The position numbers and the translations under genes are program-made. From positions 248,001-312,000 of the forward strand of contig JARJHS010000004.1 in assembly GCA_029269725.1 (NCBI GenBank): DNA of 64,000 nt, in the 5' to 3' direction. The notes below the pieces were generated by a model that worked only from the letters and a program-made list of their open reading frames with translations, was not told the DNA's origin and made no database searches. This stretch comes from Pollutibacter soli. Lineage in GTDB: Bacteria > Bacteroidota > Bacteroidia > Chitinophagales > Chitinophagaceae. Below are positions 18,776 through 29,005 of this stretch, piece after piece. Each line of letters starts with the position of its first letter. Position 1 is the stretch's first letter.

Positions 18776-19534
18776 ATGTAAATCTACTTAGTGCATTTAC
18801 GTGAGGGTATGAATATTTGCGATTTCTTAATTTTTTTTATTTTCTTTTCCAGCCAGGGGAAAATTCAGAATTCATACATTATCTGCTGCCCCGGAAACAG
18901 TTTCGAAATTTTTCCACTTGATTTTCAGCGAGTCATTCATTGCATTTCTATTCATCAATCAGCTTTAATGTCGCATTTATATGCATATGTAAAAATCTGG
19001 TAGCGGAAAAATGACCGACCGATGAAACGATTCATTTCTTCGATAACAGAAGAAAATTTACTGAATGATAAATTAATTGGCATCGAAGATTTTTCATGGA
19101 TCAATTTCCATTTTTAAAACCGGGCATTCCTTAACCTGAAATTCTGTGTCTAATAGTTGTCGTTTTTTTCGAAGATTAATGATTGTTCTATTGAAATTGT
19201 TATTTCGTTTATTCCTTAACGATAGTTACGTAATTATACGATCGTACTATTTCGATTTGAAGTTCTTAATGATTGCTACTAAGACGGTTAACGACAATAT
19301 CGGAAGACAATACTTCGTTTTTAAAGCCGTATTCATCAGAGCTGTTTCGGTTTAGATTGGATTTTTTAAACAAAGTGAAATACAGTTTTATTCAGATTTT
19401 TCGCGGACCTGTAATTCTTCTTTTGAAAATAGGAATTCACTGTGACTGACTTCTGATGATGAATCAAGCCTGGATGTGTTGTTATACATAGCCAGTTTAT
19501 TTATCCGCTATCCTTTTCAAAACTGAAACCCCGA
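18776..19534. other. Long AT-rich non-coding gap
   Basis: Between the atpA terminator and the aminopeptidase gene. I see only short open frames (such as 18791-19003 and 19146-19355) with no start context or recognisable protein. No tRNA-like fold, insertion sequence or heptad array was found. This is where atpG would be expected in many relatives. Confidence 0.6.
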
Positions 19535-21844
19535 ATGAAGATTGTCTGCCTGATATCCTCCTTAGTGCTAACCACCTTATTTTCACATGTATATTCCCAG
19601 GGTAAGGTAGATGCGAGAATTTATGAGTTGGATAAATACGATTACTTACTCAAGACTGACGCCACTCTCGCTGTAAATAACAACGGAAGTAATATTGATA
19701 TAAAGTATCATCGCTTTAACCTCACGATGAACCCGGATGTATCGCCTGCTACCATAAGTGGTTCCGTAACAACTTACTTCGTAACAAAAGTGGCGAATGT
19801 AAACACCATAAAATTTGACCTTTACAACAATGGAATGGATGGAGATTCATTCAGGTACCATGGCTCATCATATACACTGACCGAAGCAGTACATCACATC
19901 GTAGATACCCTGACCATCAACCTGCCAGTTACTATAGCTGCTGCAGGCACACTTGATTCTGTTACTGTATTTTATCATGGAACACCACCGCAAAGTGCAA
20001 ACAGCAGGGGATATAAAAGAACAACGATTTCAAGCAGCAATATACTGAGTACACACAGCTCAGGATACTTTGCCCGGCAATGGTGGCCATGTAAACATAC
20101 ACTGGGCGATAAAATCGATTCTGTCGACATTGTAGTAACGAGTCCGTCAGCTTATGTGGTCGCTGCAACCGGTATGGTTCAAAACGCAAACCCGACAACG
20201 GTGAGTGGAAATAAAACATGGTTTTATAAGATGCGCAATCCTGTTGCGCATTACCTCATTGCTATTGCAGTTCATCCTTATACTGTTTACAATTCGCCGC
20301 CGGCAAATATCAGTGGTACTATGGTTCCGATCAGGAACTACCTGACTTCAGGTACGAATACCGCGACCGTTCGCGGAGTATGTGATGCAATGAAAGGCGC
20401 GATGGAGTATTTCTCTTCGATCTATGGTGATTATCCATTTAAGAATGAGAGGTACGGACATGTTGTTTACACATTCGGTGGTGGTATGGAAAATCAGACA
20501 TCCACTTTTGTTGGTGCTTCAGCAGTATCGGATGCAAGTATTATGGCGCACGAACTTGCGCATCAGTGGTTTGGTGATAATGTAACCTGTAACAGCTGGG
20601 GAAATATCTGGGTCAATGAAGGCTTCGCGCGCTATTCAGAAGTTCTATATGCAGAACATCTTGCTGGAAACACTTCGGGAGGCAATACCAAGCGTGCCAG
20701 CTATAAAACGAATGCACAATCAGCTACGGGTACTGTCTACCGTTATGACACGGAAGTTGTAACGGAAGCTGATCATACCGGTAAGATTTTTAACAGCGCG
20801 ATGGTGTATGATAAAGCATCGATAGTTATTTCGATGTTGCGAAAACTGGTTGGCGATGCAAACTTTTTCCAGGCTCTGAAAAATTACCAGGCCATTGATT
20901 CACTTCGTTATGGGTATTCCTCAACGGAAGATGTAAAACATCATTTTGAATATATATCAGGAATGGACCTGGATAGTTTCTTTGATGATTTTATTTACAA
21001 GAGTGGTTATCCGACTTACACAGTAAGATATGATCCATCTGCGACAGCGCCTTACAAAGTGGCTTTTACATTAACGCAGGCGAAGTCCGCAGGATCGACA
21101 GTTAATTATTACAACACAGTGCTTCCACTTCGTTTCAGGAACACAACATCAGGCAAGGATACAATGATTTATGTTGCTGATGATCCATCGAATGCAGGCG
21201 TTGTGCTCCAGTACACACTTTCCTTCCCGGTAAATTCTGTAACCATCGACCCTTATAGTGAAGCATATACATATGGTGGAACAGTCGTGTTGAGTCCTGT
21301 GACGCTTCTGCCTGTTTCACTGAAATCATTTTCTGCGGAGAAGATCGAAAATCATGGAAGGATACAATGGAATTGCGAAACAGGGACAAGGTTCTCTCAT
21401 TTCGAAATTGAGAAAAGCACCGACGGTATAAATTACATAAAAATCGACGAACAGCTTCCGGCTGAAGGAATTACACAATACACAACATCTGACTATAAAC
21501 TTCGCCAGGGAAAAAACTATTATCGTTTGAAGATGGTGGAGATGGATGCAAGCTTCAGTTATAGCCAGGTGGCATTTATCGATTTCACCGGAAACTTAAA
21601 GATGCAGTTCGGTCCCAATCCGGCAGCTACTAATTTTTATATTTTTTTACCGGGTGTTGAATTTTTTGAATATAAAATACGTTTAATCAATCAGGCGGGT
21701 CAGGTCTTCCTGCCAAATGTGGTGTCGACAGTTACTGGAAAGGTGGAATTGAATGTCAGCGATGTGCCCAATGGACTGTATTGGTTAGAGATGAAGCATA
21801 GATCCGGTACCAAAAAGCTTGAAAGACTACTAATAAAACATTGA
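19535..21844 (+). CDS. Secreted M1-family metallo-aminopeptidase with T9SS sorting tail
   Basis: 769 residues with a signal peptide. The M1 domain carries the substrate-binding GGGMENQT (about 314-321) and the zinc site HELAH (339-343) plus Glu362 in WVNEGFARYSE, the complete catalytic set of gluzincin aminopeptidases. The last 80 or so residues (FGPNPAATNFYIF, through NGLYWLEMKH to RLLIKH) form a type A T9SS C-terminal domain. The protein should therefore be exported by T9SS and act on peptides at or outside the cell surface. Its stop overlaps the start region of the next T9SS cargo gene. Confidence 0.92.
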   Translation: MKIVCLISSLVLTTLFSHVYSQGKVDARIYELDKYDYLLKTDATLAVNNNGSNIDIKYHRFNLTMNPDVSPATISGSVTTYFVTKVANVNTIKFDLYNNGMDGDSFRYHGSSYTLTEAVHHIVDTLTINLPVTIAAAGTLDSVTVFYHGTPPQSANSRGYKRTTISSSNILSTHSSGYFARQWWPCKHTLGDKIDSVDIVVTSPSAYVVAATGMVQNANPTTVSGNKTWFYKMRNPVAHYLIAIAVHPYTVYNSPPANISGTMVPIRNYLTSGTNTATVRGVCDAMKGAMEYFSSIYGDYPFKNERYGHVVYTFGGGMENQTSTFVGASAVSDASIMAHELAHQWFGDNVTCNSWGNIWVNEGFARYSEVLYAEHLAGNTSGGNTKRASYKTNAQSATGTVYRYDTEVVTEADHTGKIFNSAMVYDKASIVISMLRKLVGDANFFQALKNYQAIDSLRYGYSSTEDVKHHFEYISGMDLDSFFDDFIYKSGYPTYTVRYDPSATAPYKVAFTLTQAKSAGSTVNYYNTVLPLRFRNTTSGKDTMIYVADDPSNAGVVLQYTLSFPVNSVTIDPYSEAYTYGGTVVLSPVTLLPVSLKSFSAEKIENHGRIQWNCETGTRFSHFEIEKSTDGINYIKIDEQLPAEGITQYTTSDYKLRQGKNYYRLKMVEMDASFSYSQVAFIDFTGNLKMQFGPNPAATNFYIFLPGVEFFEYKIRLINQAGQVFLPNVVSTVTGKVELNVSDVPNGLYWLEMKHRSGTKKLERLLIKH

Positions 21845-21849
21845 GATTT

Positions 21850-24800
21850 ATGAAAGCCCCAGTATCCTTAACCCTTGACAAGAAAGGAAGATTCTTTCTT
21901 CTTTTTTTCTTCCTGTGCTCTTTTCTTACTTCAATAAAAGCACAGGTAACTCCCGCCAGTCGTTCCTTTATTGTGGGAATCGGGAGAACCAGTTGTACTG
22001 GTAGTACAATCGGAGTAGAAACCTTCAGTTATAATCAGACAACCAATCTTTTAACCAACGTAAACCTTTGTACGCCGAACTTAACTCCGGCATTTTCCGA
22101 TAGTCGCGCTGTTATTGATTATAATCCAAAAGATCAGAAGCTTTATTATTTCAGAAGGGTTTTGGTTGGCTCTGTTTATAACACCCATGTATGGAGCTGG
22201 GCACCGGGCACATGTCCGAGCACATCACCGGCATATAAATCCATTGATACATTTTTGAATGCTTATCTCACAGTTGCGTTTGACAGAGATGGTATTGGCT
22301 GGATGGTGGATCTTGTTGCGCAAACCAGTCCGGCAGGGACATTTGGACTTCGTATGCGTAAAGTTGATTTTTCAACGGGTGTGATTTCCACTCCTGATAC
22401 CATCTTTATGCCCGCAGGTGTAAGAATTTACGCGCAGAGTGGTGATTATCTTATCACACCCACCGGCACTATGTTTTTTGCATACAATAACAAACTGTTC
22501 ACTATCGATTACCAGAATTTTGGAACAGGTACAATGAAGGCGACTTATATCGACACGATTGCATTACCTGTCGCAAATCAAAACCTGATCGGACTAGCTT
22601 ACGCCTCTGGTGAGTTTCTTGGTTCATTTGTCCGATCGAGTTCACCTTTATGTGGATATAGTGAAGTCGGGTTGCTCAATGGTAACAGGGCTGCAATCAC
22701 TTATGCCGGCACCTTTGCGTCTTATGATGCAACCAGTGTTACATCAAGTGTGGGCGTCTCGAAAAATTTAATTTCAGTAACATCCACAGGAACACCTAAT
22801 CAATATGATGTCGCCTATAATATACGGGTGTCCAATCTTGGAAACTATCCGATCAGCAATACACAGGTTATCGATTCACTTCAATATATCAATGGCGTTG
22901 GTAATGTTGTGTCGGCATCTGCAAGTTTCATCGACAATCCCGGAGGCCTTGTATTAAATCCGTCATATGACGGAACAACCAATGCAAACCTTCTTGCAGC
23001 GAATCAAACATTAAAAAACTATCCGGTATCCCAGAATTATGCGGTAATAAGGGTGAATGTCCGACTAAATAATATTGTTCAGGGGCAGGTGTATAACAAT
23101 GCGGCGGTTGCTTCCGGCATAGGATATAGCGGCCTTGCTATCCGGGATAGCTCAACCAATGGGGGAAGTCCGGATCTTAACCTGAATGAAAAAGCCGATG
23201 ATCCGGGTGAGAACCTGACAACACCATTTGTCGTTACAGTAGCAAATGAAAGTCCTGCCTGCGCCACAATAACCACTTTATTGCTTAATCAGACTTTTGG
23301 AACAGGAACCGGCCTTACAACAACATTTGCGTCTCCTGGCCTCGGTTCATCAGGTTATACAGGTGTAACAACTTCACCAATTGCAACGGACAGATTTACA
23401 ATTACAAATAATCCTAATAATGCGAACGCATCCCACTTCCTGAGTATGGTTGATCATACCGGGGATGCCAACGGACGAATGCTTGTAGTGAACGCCGATA
23501 TATCACCAACGGTGGTGTATACACGGAATATCTCCAATCTGTGCGGTGGATTAAAGTATTCATTTAAAGCCTGGGTATCCAACATAAGTAATCAGACACA
23601 AAGGGATTTCTGTAATGCGATCGGAGGATTTAAGAATCCCAAACTATTGTTCCGTGTTCGTGATCAAAGCTCAGGGCTTGTTTTATCGACGACAACGACA
23701 GCAGACATCACCTCCTCCGCCTGGACGGCACAGGGCATGCAATTTACTTTGCCTACTTCTGCAAACGTGATTCTGGAAATCATCAACCAGGGTGAAGGTG
23801 GTTGCGGTAACGATCTGGCAATTGATGATATTCAGTTTGGCCTTTGCGATCCTGAACCTTCTGTCACATTAAATAACGCTTCGGCCGGTTGTCCCGGATC
23901 TTCAACTACGTTGACGGCTACACTGAACAATGGCAGTGTGATTTCCGGAACACCACAATATCAGTGGCAGTCAAGTACCAACAATAGTACCTGGAGTAAC
24001 CTGGCGAGCGGTACAAATTCAACCTACACGATCGCAAATATGACATCTGCGAATGCGATCTATTATCGGGTCATTGTTGCCTCGGCCGGAAATATCAATA
24101 ATGTGAACTGTCGTTATATTTCCAATAGTTTCCTGCTGAATTTAAAAACTACTTCTACCGCACCAACAAGTATTCTGGCATCAACGATAAATAGTTGTAT
24201 TGGTGACGATGTCACACTTACAGTAAATGGTGGATCCTTAGGTACAAATGCGGTCTGGAGATGGTACAGGAGTTCATGTGGAGGCGCGCTGGTAGGCACA
24301 GGACCATCAATAATTGTTGCTCCTTCTGATACAACAACTTATTATGTCCGCGCTGAAGGTGATTGTAACATCACTGCATGTGCATCACAGGTGATTAATG
24401 TAGATGATTGCGTTGTTCTTCCATTTACTGTTCTTGATATCAATGGTACCGTAGAGGATCGTGCGAACAGGCTGAGATTCTCTTTACTGATTGACGAACC
24501 ATTAAATGGTCTGGATATCCTGAAATCATCTGATGGTACCAATTTCGAGACGATCGCTACACTTCATCCTGATGTTTCAGCAAATGTGATTACGCCAATT
24601 GAATTTGCAGATACGAAAATTGATAGTCGTGATGGAATCTTCCATTACCGTGCAAGGATCAGAGGAATCAATGGGAAAGTGAAAGAGAGCCAGACGCTTG
24701 TGCTGAGGAGAAGGGATGCACTTGTGGGCAGTTTCAGAGTCGTTCCCAATCCGGCATCAGTTTCAGTAACTGTGATTGCAAACTCAACAGTAAAAGAGCG

Positions 24801-24981
24801 TGCTGAACTCAGGATCTATGATCAATCGGGTAGGATAGTGTACCAGTCAAATCCCATTCTACAACAAGGTACTAATCCGATCAGCATCACTAATCTCAAC
24901 CACATTCCTAATGGAGTTTATTATCTGAGTTTAAAATCTGCAACTCAGAATCAGAAAACAAAACTGATGATCAGGCACTAG
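21850..24981 (+). CDS. Large secreted T9SS cargo protein, adhesin-like
   Basis: About 1043 residues. Signal peptide, then an N-terminal propeller-like domain (about 30-300), a DUF11-like beta domain (about 305-430, with YNIRVSNLGNYPISNTQVID), a jelly-roll-like domain (about 490-650), Ig-like domains (to about 870) and a type A T9SS sorting domain (VVPNPASVSVTVIANS to TKLMIRH). I see no catalytic motif, so attachment or matrix function is the best guess. ATG at 21850 is preferred over TTG at 21841. It is probably co-transcribed with the aminopeptidase gene, whose stop is 5 bp upstream. Confidence 0.8.
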   Translation: MKAPVSLTLDKKGRFFLLFFFLCSFLTSIKAQVTPASRSFIVGIGRTSCTGSTIGVETFSYNQTTNLLTNVNLCTPNLTPAFSDSRAVIDYNPKDQKLYYFRRVLVGSVYNTHVWSWAPGTCPSTSPAYKSIDTFLNAYLTVAFDRDGIGWMVDLVAQTSPAGTFGLRMRKVDFSTGVISTPDTIFMPAGVRIYAQSGDYLITPTGTMFFAYNNKLFTIDYQNFGTGTMKATYIDTIALPVANQNLIGLAYASGEFLGSFVRSSSPLCGYSEVGLLNGNRAAITYAGTFASYDATSVTSSVGVSKNLISVTSTGTPNQYDVAYNIRVSNLGNYPISNTQVIDSLQYINGVGNVVSASASFIDNPGGLVLNPSYDGTTNANLLAANQTLKNYPVSQNYAVIRVNVRLNNIVQGQVYNNAAVASGIGYSGLAIRDSSTNGGSPDLNLNEKADDPGENLTTPFVVTVANESPACATITTLLLNQTFGTGTGLTTTFASPGLGSSGYTGVTTSPIATDRFTITNNPNNANASHFLSMVDHTGDANGRMLVVNADISPTVVYTRNISNLCGGLKYSFKAWVSNISNQTQRDFCNAIGGFKNPKLLFRVRDQSSGLVLSTTTTADITSSAWTAQGMQFTLPTSANVILEIINQGEGGCGNDLAIDDIQFGLCDPEPSVTLNNASAGCPGSSTTLTATLNNGSVISGTPQYQWQSSTNNSTWSNLASGTNSTYTIANMTSANAIYYRVIVASAGNINNVNCRYISNSFLLNLKTTSTAPTSILASTINSCIGDDVTLTVNGGSLGTNAVWRWYRSSCGGALVGTGPSIIVAPSDTTTYYVRAEGDCNITACASQVINVDDCVVLPFTVLDINGTVEDRANRLRFSLLIDEPLNGLDILKSSDGTNFETIATLHPDVSANVITPIEFADTKIDSRDGIFHYRARIRGINGKVKESQTLVLRRRDALVGSFRVVPNPASVSVTVIANSTVKERAELRIYDQSGRIVYQSNPILQQGTNPISITNLNHIPNGVYYLSLKSATQNQKTKLMIRH

Positions 24982-25000
24982 ATATTAGCAAAGCTTTTCA

Positions 25001-25029
25001 ACGCCGGCCCAGGGGCCGGCGTTTTTATT
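25001..25029 (+). terminator. Terminator of the T9SS cargo operon
   Basis: A perfect 9-bp GC-rich stem (25001-25009 with 25014-25022), 4-nt loop, followed by TTTTATTT. Confidence 0.88.
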
Positions 25030-25102
25030 TACCTTAAAATATATTAGAATTTATTTTGGTTTATAATATAAACTAGTTTATGTTTGTTTAAAATCAGGAA
25101 AA

Positions 25103-27349
25103 ATGGTAAAGTGGATGTTGCTGGTGGCTTGTTTGTTTGCAGGTTCGGCATATGCACAGGTTGGCATTAGCGGAAAAGTTTTGGATAACAAGAAGCGTCC
25201 TCTGAAAGGTGTGAGTATCACCATCAAAGACAGCTACGACGGCGCCACTACAGATTCTGCTGGCCATTTTTCCTTCACTACAACGGAGAAAGATTCTCAG
25301 CTGCTGGTTATCTCCATTATCGGGTATACCACTCTCGAACAAACAATCTTCATTGGAAGTGTAAAGCTCGAACTGACCCTCCAGATGAAAGAAGAGATCA
25401 GTGAACTGAAAGCCGTGGTGATAACAGCAGGCACTTTTGAAGCCAGCGACAGGAAGAAAACAACAGTGCTCGATCCGATAGATATTGTGACAACGGCCAG
25501 CGGAAATGGTGATGTTACAGGCGCGCTGAAAACACTGCCTGGTGCACAACAGGTGGGTGAAAAAGAAGGTTTGTTTGTACGTGGGGGCACGGCAGCAGAG
25601 ACAAAAACTTTTATTGATGGCACACTGGTAAATAATTTCTTTTACAGTAGTGTTCCCAACATCTCACAACGCGGCAGATTTTCACCGTTTATTTTTAAAG
25701 GAACCGTGTTCAGCACAGGAGGATATTCAGCTTTATACGGACAAGCCTTATCATCAGCTTTAATACTCGAATCAATTGATCTTCCTGAACAAACTTCCGC
25801 TGATTTATCGGTATCGGTGATCGGAGTGGGCGGTGGATACCAGCATCTAGCAAAAAATAAAAAATCTTCATTCGGCCTTAGCTACAACTACACTGATCTT
25901 CGGCTGGCCTTTGCCGTGATCAAACAGCAACAGGATTTTCAGAAAGTACCGATTTATCATACCGGCGATGCCAACTTCAGAATTAAAACAAGTAAAACCG
26001 GTATGATCAAGTACTATGGATATTTCAGTAGCAACCAGCTGGGATATTTTGTTAATAGTATTGATACGCTCGGTTACCTCAACGGGTTTGGTCTGAAAAA
26101 TTTCAACATGTACCATAATCTTTCCTGGAAAGAGAACCTCGGAAGAAAATGGAAGATGAATGTTGGCATGTCCTACACAAATAATAAAGACAATATTGAA
26201 ACGGCGCTGTATAACGAAGGCAAACAGGAGGTACTGTTGCAGGGACTTGAATTCAAAAATTTCCAGGTAGAACAGAAAGGAAATTACTTCAATTCGAAAC
26301 TGGTATTGGAAAGAAGGTACGGAAGATTAAACATGATCAGGTTTGGTAGTGAATATAATTTCAGCCAGGACTTTACAGACTATACTGCTTATAATAATCA
26401 GAAGTATAAGCAGACCATCAAAGAAAATATCAGTGCTTTTTTTGCGGAAACGGATCTGTATATCACAAATAATCTCGCTGCAAAGATTGGTGGACGTTTA
26501 GAACATTCTGCTTTTTTTGACCAGACAAATGTTGCTCCGAGGATTTCATTAGCCTACAAAACAGGCAAGTCCAGCCAGGCTTCTCTTGCTTATGGGGTTT
26601 TCTATCAGAATCCTGAAACAAGATACCTGCCAGGTTCGGGCATTCTTGATTTCAGCAGAGCTACTCATTATATTGCTCAATATCAGAAGACAGGCAATGG
26701 TCAGACTTTCAGGACAGAAATATTTTATAAGCAGTATCATAACCTGGTCAAAACAGTAAGCAATGGCAGTACACAGGTTGCGCTGAATAATAACGGATTC
26801 GGCGATGCAAAAGGAATAGAGTTTTTCTGGCGGGATAAAAAAACGATCAAAGATCTTGACTATTGGATTTCTTATTCATACCTGGATACTAAGAGAGATT
26901 ACCTGAATTACCCGATGGCGATTCAACCCGATTTTGCGACAAATCATACTGCATCAGTAGTAGTGAAAAAATTTGTTCAGAAATGGAAAACAGGCTTTAA
27001 CGCAGCATACAATTTTGCTACAGGTCGCCCTTATTTTTTAATACAGAATGATCCGGGATCCGGAAAGCCGGAGTTTAAAGATCAGGGCAAAACGCCGATG
27101 TACAACAACGTAAGCATGAGTGTTAACTATATTCCCTCCATCGGAAAACAGAATGCAAAAACATTTGTGGTGTATGTATTATCGGTGAGTAATATTTTTA
27201 ATATCCGCCAGGTGTACGGATATCAGTATTCTTATAATGGTTACAGGAAAGAACCAATAGTTCCACCGTCCAGAATGTTTGTTTATATCGGAGCATTTTT
27301 CAGTTTCGGAGTTGACAGAACTGAAGACGCCATCAATAATAATTTATAA
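25103..27349 (+). CDS. TonB-dependent receptor with carboxypeptidase-like N-terminal domain
   Basis: 748 residues: signal peptide ending AYAQ, a carboxypeptidase-regulatory-like domain (about 20-105, ISGKVLDNKKRPLKGVSITI), a plug (about 115-230, with LKTLPGAQQVGEKEGLFVRGG) and a 22-strand barrel ending in a Phe-containing strand FFSFGVDR. The length is short compared with SusC-type receptors and there is no SusD gene beside it, so a small ligand such as a metal chelate or cofactor is more likely than a glycan. It is followed after 12 bp by a small exported protein, probably in one operon. Confidence 0.88.
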   Translation: MVKWMLLVACLFAGSAYAQVGISGKVLDNKKRPLKGVSITIKDSYDGATTDSAGHFSFTTTEKDSQLLVISIIGYTTLEQTIFIGSVKLELTLQMKEEISELKAVVITAGTFEASDRKKTTVLDPIDIVTTASGNGDVTGALKTLPGAQQVGEKEGLFVRGGTAAETKTFIDGTLVNNFFYSSVPNISQRGRFSPFIFKGTVFSTGGYSALYGQALSSALILESIDLPEQTSADLSVSVIGVGGGYQHLAKNKKSSFGLSYNYTDLRLAFAVIKQQQDFQKVPIYHTGDANFRIKTSKTGMIKYYGYFSSNQLGYFVNSIDTLGYLNGFGLKNFNMYHNLSWKENLGRKWKMNVGMSYTNNKDNIETALYNEGKQEVLLQGLEFKNFQVEQKGNYFNSKLVLERRYGRLNMIRFGSEYNFSQDFTDYTAYNNQKYKQTIKENISAFFAETDLYITNNLAAKIGGRLEHSAFFDQTNVAPRISLAYKTGKSSQASLAYGVFYQNPETRYLPGSGILDFSRATHYIAQYQKTGNGQTFRTEIFYKQYHNLVKTVSNGSTQVALNNNGFGDAKGIEFFWRDKKTIKDLDYWISYSYLDTKRDYLNYPMAIQPDFATNHTASVVVKKFVQKWKTGFNAAYNFATGRPYFLIQNDPGSGKPEFKDQGKTPMYNNVSMSVNYIPSIGKQNAKTFVVYVLSVSNIFNIRQVYGYQYSYNGYRKEPIVPPSRMFVYIGAFFSFGVDRTEDAINNNL

Positions 27350-27361
27350 AACAAAAGCACA

Positions 27362-28027
27362 ATGAAACAGTTTTTATTATCGACGATCTGCATTGTTTGT
27401 CTCTTTTCATTTTCGGAGGGCCAGAGTGAAAAATATGTGAAGGCAATGGAGCAGAGGATTGCGGACATGAACAAGTCTTCTACACCCGAAAGCTGGTTGG
27501 AAACTGCGAACGGTTTTGAAAGAATTGCAGAAGCAGAAAAGACGCAGTGGCTCGCTTACTATTATGCAGCTTACAGTCATATCATGCGGGGTTATATGTT
27601 ATCGAACGGAAAACAGGGACAGGATTTTTCTGCATTGACAGATCCGGAAGCTGATAAGGCTGAAGCTTTACTTGCAAAAGCTGAGGCTTTGAAAAAAGAC
27701 AATTCAGAAATAATGATTCTGAAAAAAATGATTGCGACACTTCGTTTGTCTGCTGATCCGATGAACCGCTGGCAGACGCAATTGCCTATTGCAACAGAAG
27801 CGATGAATGCAGCCAAAAAACTGGACCCTGGTAACCCTAGAATTACATTACTTGAAGGGCAGGATAAATTTTTCACGCCCGAAGAATATGGCGGAAACAA
27901 AGCAGAGGGCAAACAATTGCTGGAGGAGGCTGTGAAGAAACTTGAGGCACAAAAGCCTGCATCGTCCATAGATCCCGCATGGGGATTATCACAGGCAAAA
28001 TATTTTCTGTCTCAAATGAATAAGTAA
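27362..28027 (+). CDS. Exported TPR-like helical protein
   Basis: 221 residues with a signal peptide (LSTICIVCLFSFSEG). The mature part is helical with paired-helix spacing like tetratricopeptide repeats (AYYYAAYSHIMRGYM, KAEALLAKAEAL, AMNAAKKLDPGNPRITLLEGQ). It likely binds a partner in the periplasm. It starts 12 bp after the TonB receptor gene, so a supporting role for that receptor is plausible. No specific function is recognised. Confidence 0.7.
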   Translation: MKQFLLSTICIVCLFSFSEGQSEKYVKAMEQRIADMNKSSTPESWLETANGFERIAEAEKTQWLAYYYAAYSHIMRGYMLSNGKQGQDFSALTDPEADKAEALLAKAEALKKDNSEIMILKKMIATLRLSADPMNRWQTQLPIATEAMNAAKKLDPGNPRITLLEGQDKFFTPEEYGGNKAEGKQLLEEAVKKLEAQKPASSIDPAWGLSQAKYFLSQMNK

Positions 28028-28067
28028 TATTTTCAACAGCAATTCAACAACTTCAATCGCACTGCAG

Positions 28068-28664
28068 ATGCAAAACGAAAATATTTCAGGCCAGTCCAGT
28101 CTTGATCTGATACAATCAATGATCAATAAGGCACGAAACCAGTTTGGTGAAAACGGACATTTGTACATTATCTGGGGCTGGACGGTTGTCATCTGCAGTG
28201 TGTCCCAGTTTGTACTGAGGTATTATTTTGACTACAAGTATCACTGGGCAGTTTGGTTTTTCACCTGGATCGTTTTGATTTACCAGGCCTTTTATATTTC
28301 ACGAACCAGGAAAAAAGAAAGAGTCAAAACGTATACAGGTGATATACTTGCAAATGTGTGGCTGGTATTTGGAATACTGATGATAATGAATGGTTTTATT
28401 ATTGGGAAAACTGCCCGCGATGTTACAGGCCACATTTTCACACCGGTATTTCTTTGTTTGTACGGAATGCCTGCTTATCTCTCCGGAAAAATACTTCAAT
28501 TCAGATCGCTTGTATTCGGCGCTTTATGGTGTTGGATACTTGCTATAGTAGCTCTTTTTATCCCTTCTGATTTTCTGATGCTGATGTATGCTCCAGCAGT
28601 ACTCGGCGCATGGATAATTCCCGGGTATCTTCTGAAAGAAAAGTACAAAAGAGAAGTGGCATGA
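28068..28664 (+). CDS. Six-helix membrane protein of unknown function
   Basis: 198 residues with about six hydrophobic segments (near 39-55, 62-78, 93-112, 122-138, 145-162 and 165-185) after a polar N-terminus. No catalytic motif is seen. Its stop codon overlaps the start of the winged-helix gene (ATGA), so the two are translated together. Small membrane proteins of this layout are often paired with a PadR/HTH_34-like regulator in Bacteroidota, which suggests a sensory or export role. This is inference from arrangement. Confidence 0.7.
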   Translation: MQNENISGQSSLDLIQSMINKARNQFGENGHLYIIWGWTVVICSVSQFVLRYYFDYKYHWAVWFFTWIVLIYQAFYISRTRKKERVKTYTGDILANVWLVFGILMIMNGFIIGKTARDVTGHIFTPVFLCLYGMPAYLSGKILQFRSLVFGALWCWILAIVALFIPSDFLMLMYAPAVLGAWIIPGYLLKEKYKREVA

Positions 28665-28954
28665 GCGATTTCAAAGATCTTGATCCTGTACTTCATTCGC
28701 AGCTAAGGCTTGCCGTTATTTCTATTTTGATCAGTGTGAAAGAGGCTGAATTCACTTTTCTTAAGGAAAAAACAGCAGCGACGGCGGGGAACCTCAGTGT
28801 ACAATTGCAAAAATTAAAGGAAGCAGGTTATATTGATATCGTAAAACAGTTCAGGGATAATTATCCCCAAACCATTTGCCGGATTACAACATCAGGAGTT
28901 GATGCTTTTGATTTGTATGTGAAGAATCTTCAGACTTATTTGAAAATAAAATAG
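28661..28954 (+). CDS. Winged-helix transcriptional regulator (HTH_34-like)
   Basis: 97 residues with an ArsR/MarR-like winged helix: helices LHSQLRLAVISILI, EFTFLKEKTAATAGNLSVQLQKL (read in two parts) as the recognition region, and a wing QFRDNYPQTICRITTSG. It is likely a DNA-binding repressor acting on its own operon. ATG at 28661 overlaps the preceding stop by four bases. An open extension to 28610 lies entirely inside the upstream gene and is not supported. Confidence 0.82.
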   Translation: MSDFKDLDPVLHSQLRLAVISILISVKEAEFTFLKEKTAATAGNLSVQLQKLKEAGYIDIVKQFRDNYPQTICRITTSGVDAFDLYVKNLQTYLKIK

Positions 28955-28984
28955 CCGTGTTGCATTTGGCAACACGGCTTTATT
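28953..28984. terminator. Bidirectional terminator between convergent genes
   Basis: An 11-bp perfect stem (28953-28963 with 28969-28979), 5-nt loop, followed by TTATTG. It lies at the end of the regulator gene and 22 bp before the end of the gene on the other strand. Confidence 0.8.
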
Positions 28985-29005
28985 GTATTTGCTTCATTAG
29001 TAAAA

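Noticed and set aside
18791-19355. Two small plus-strand ORFs (70 and 69 codons) in the gap after atpA
   Set aside because: Low-complexity AT-rich translation, no conserved motif and no start context; they do not resemble a gamma subunit.
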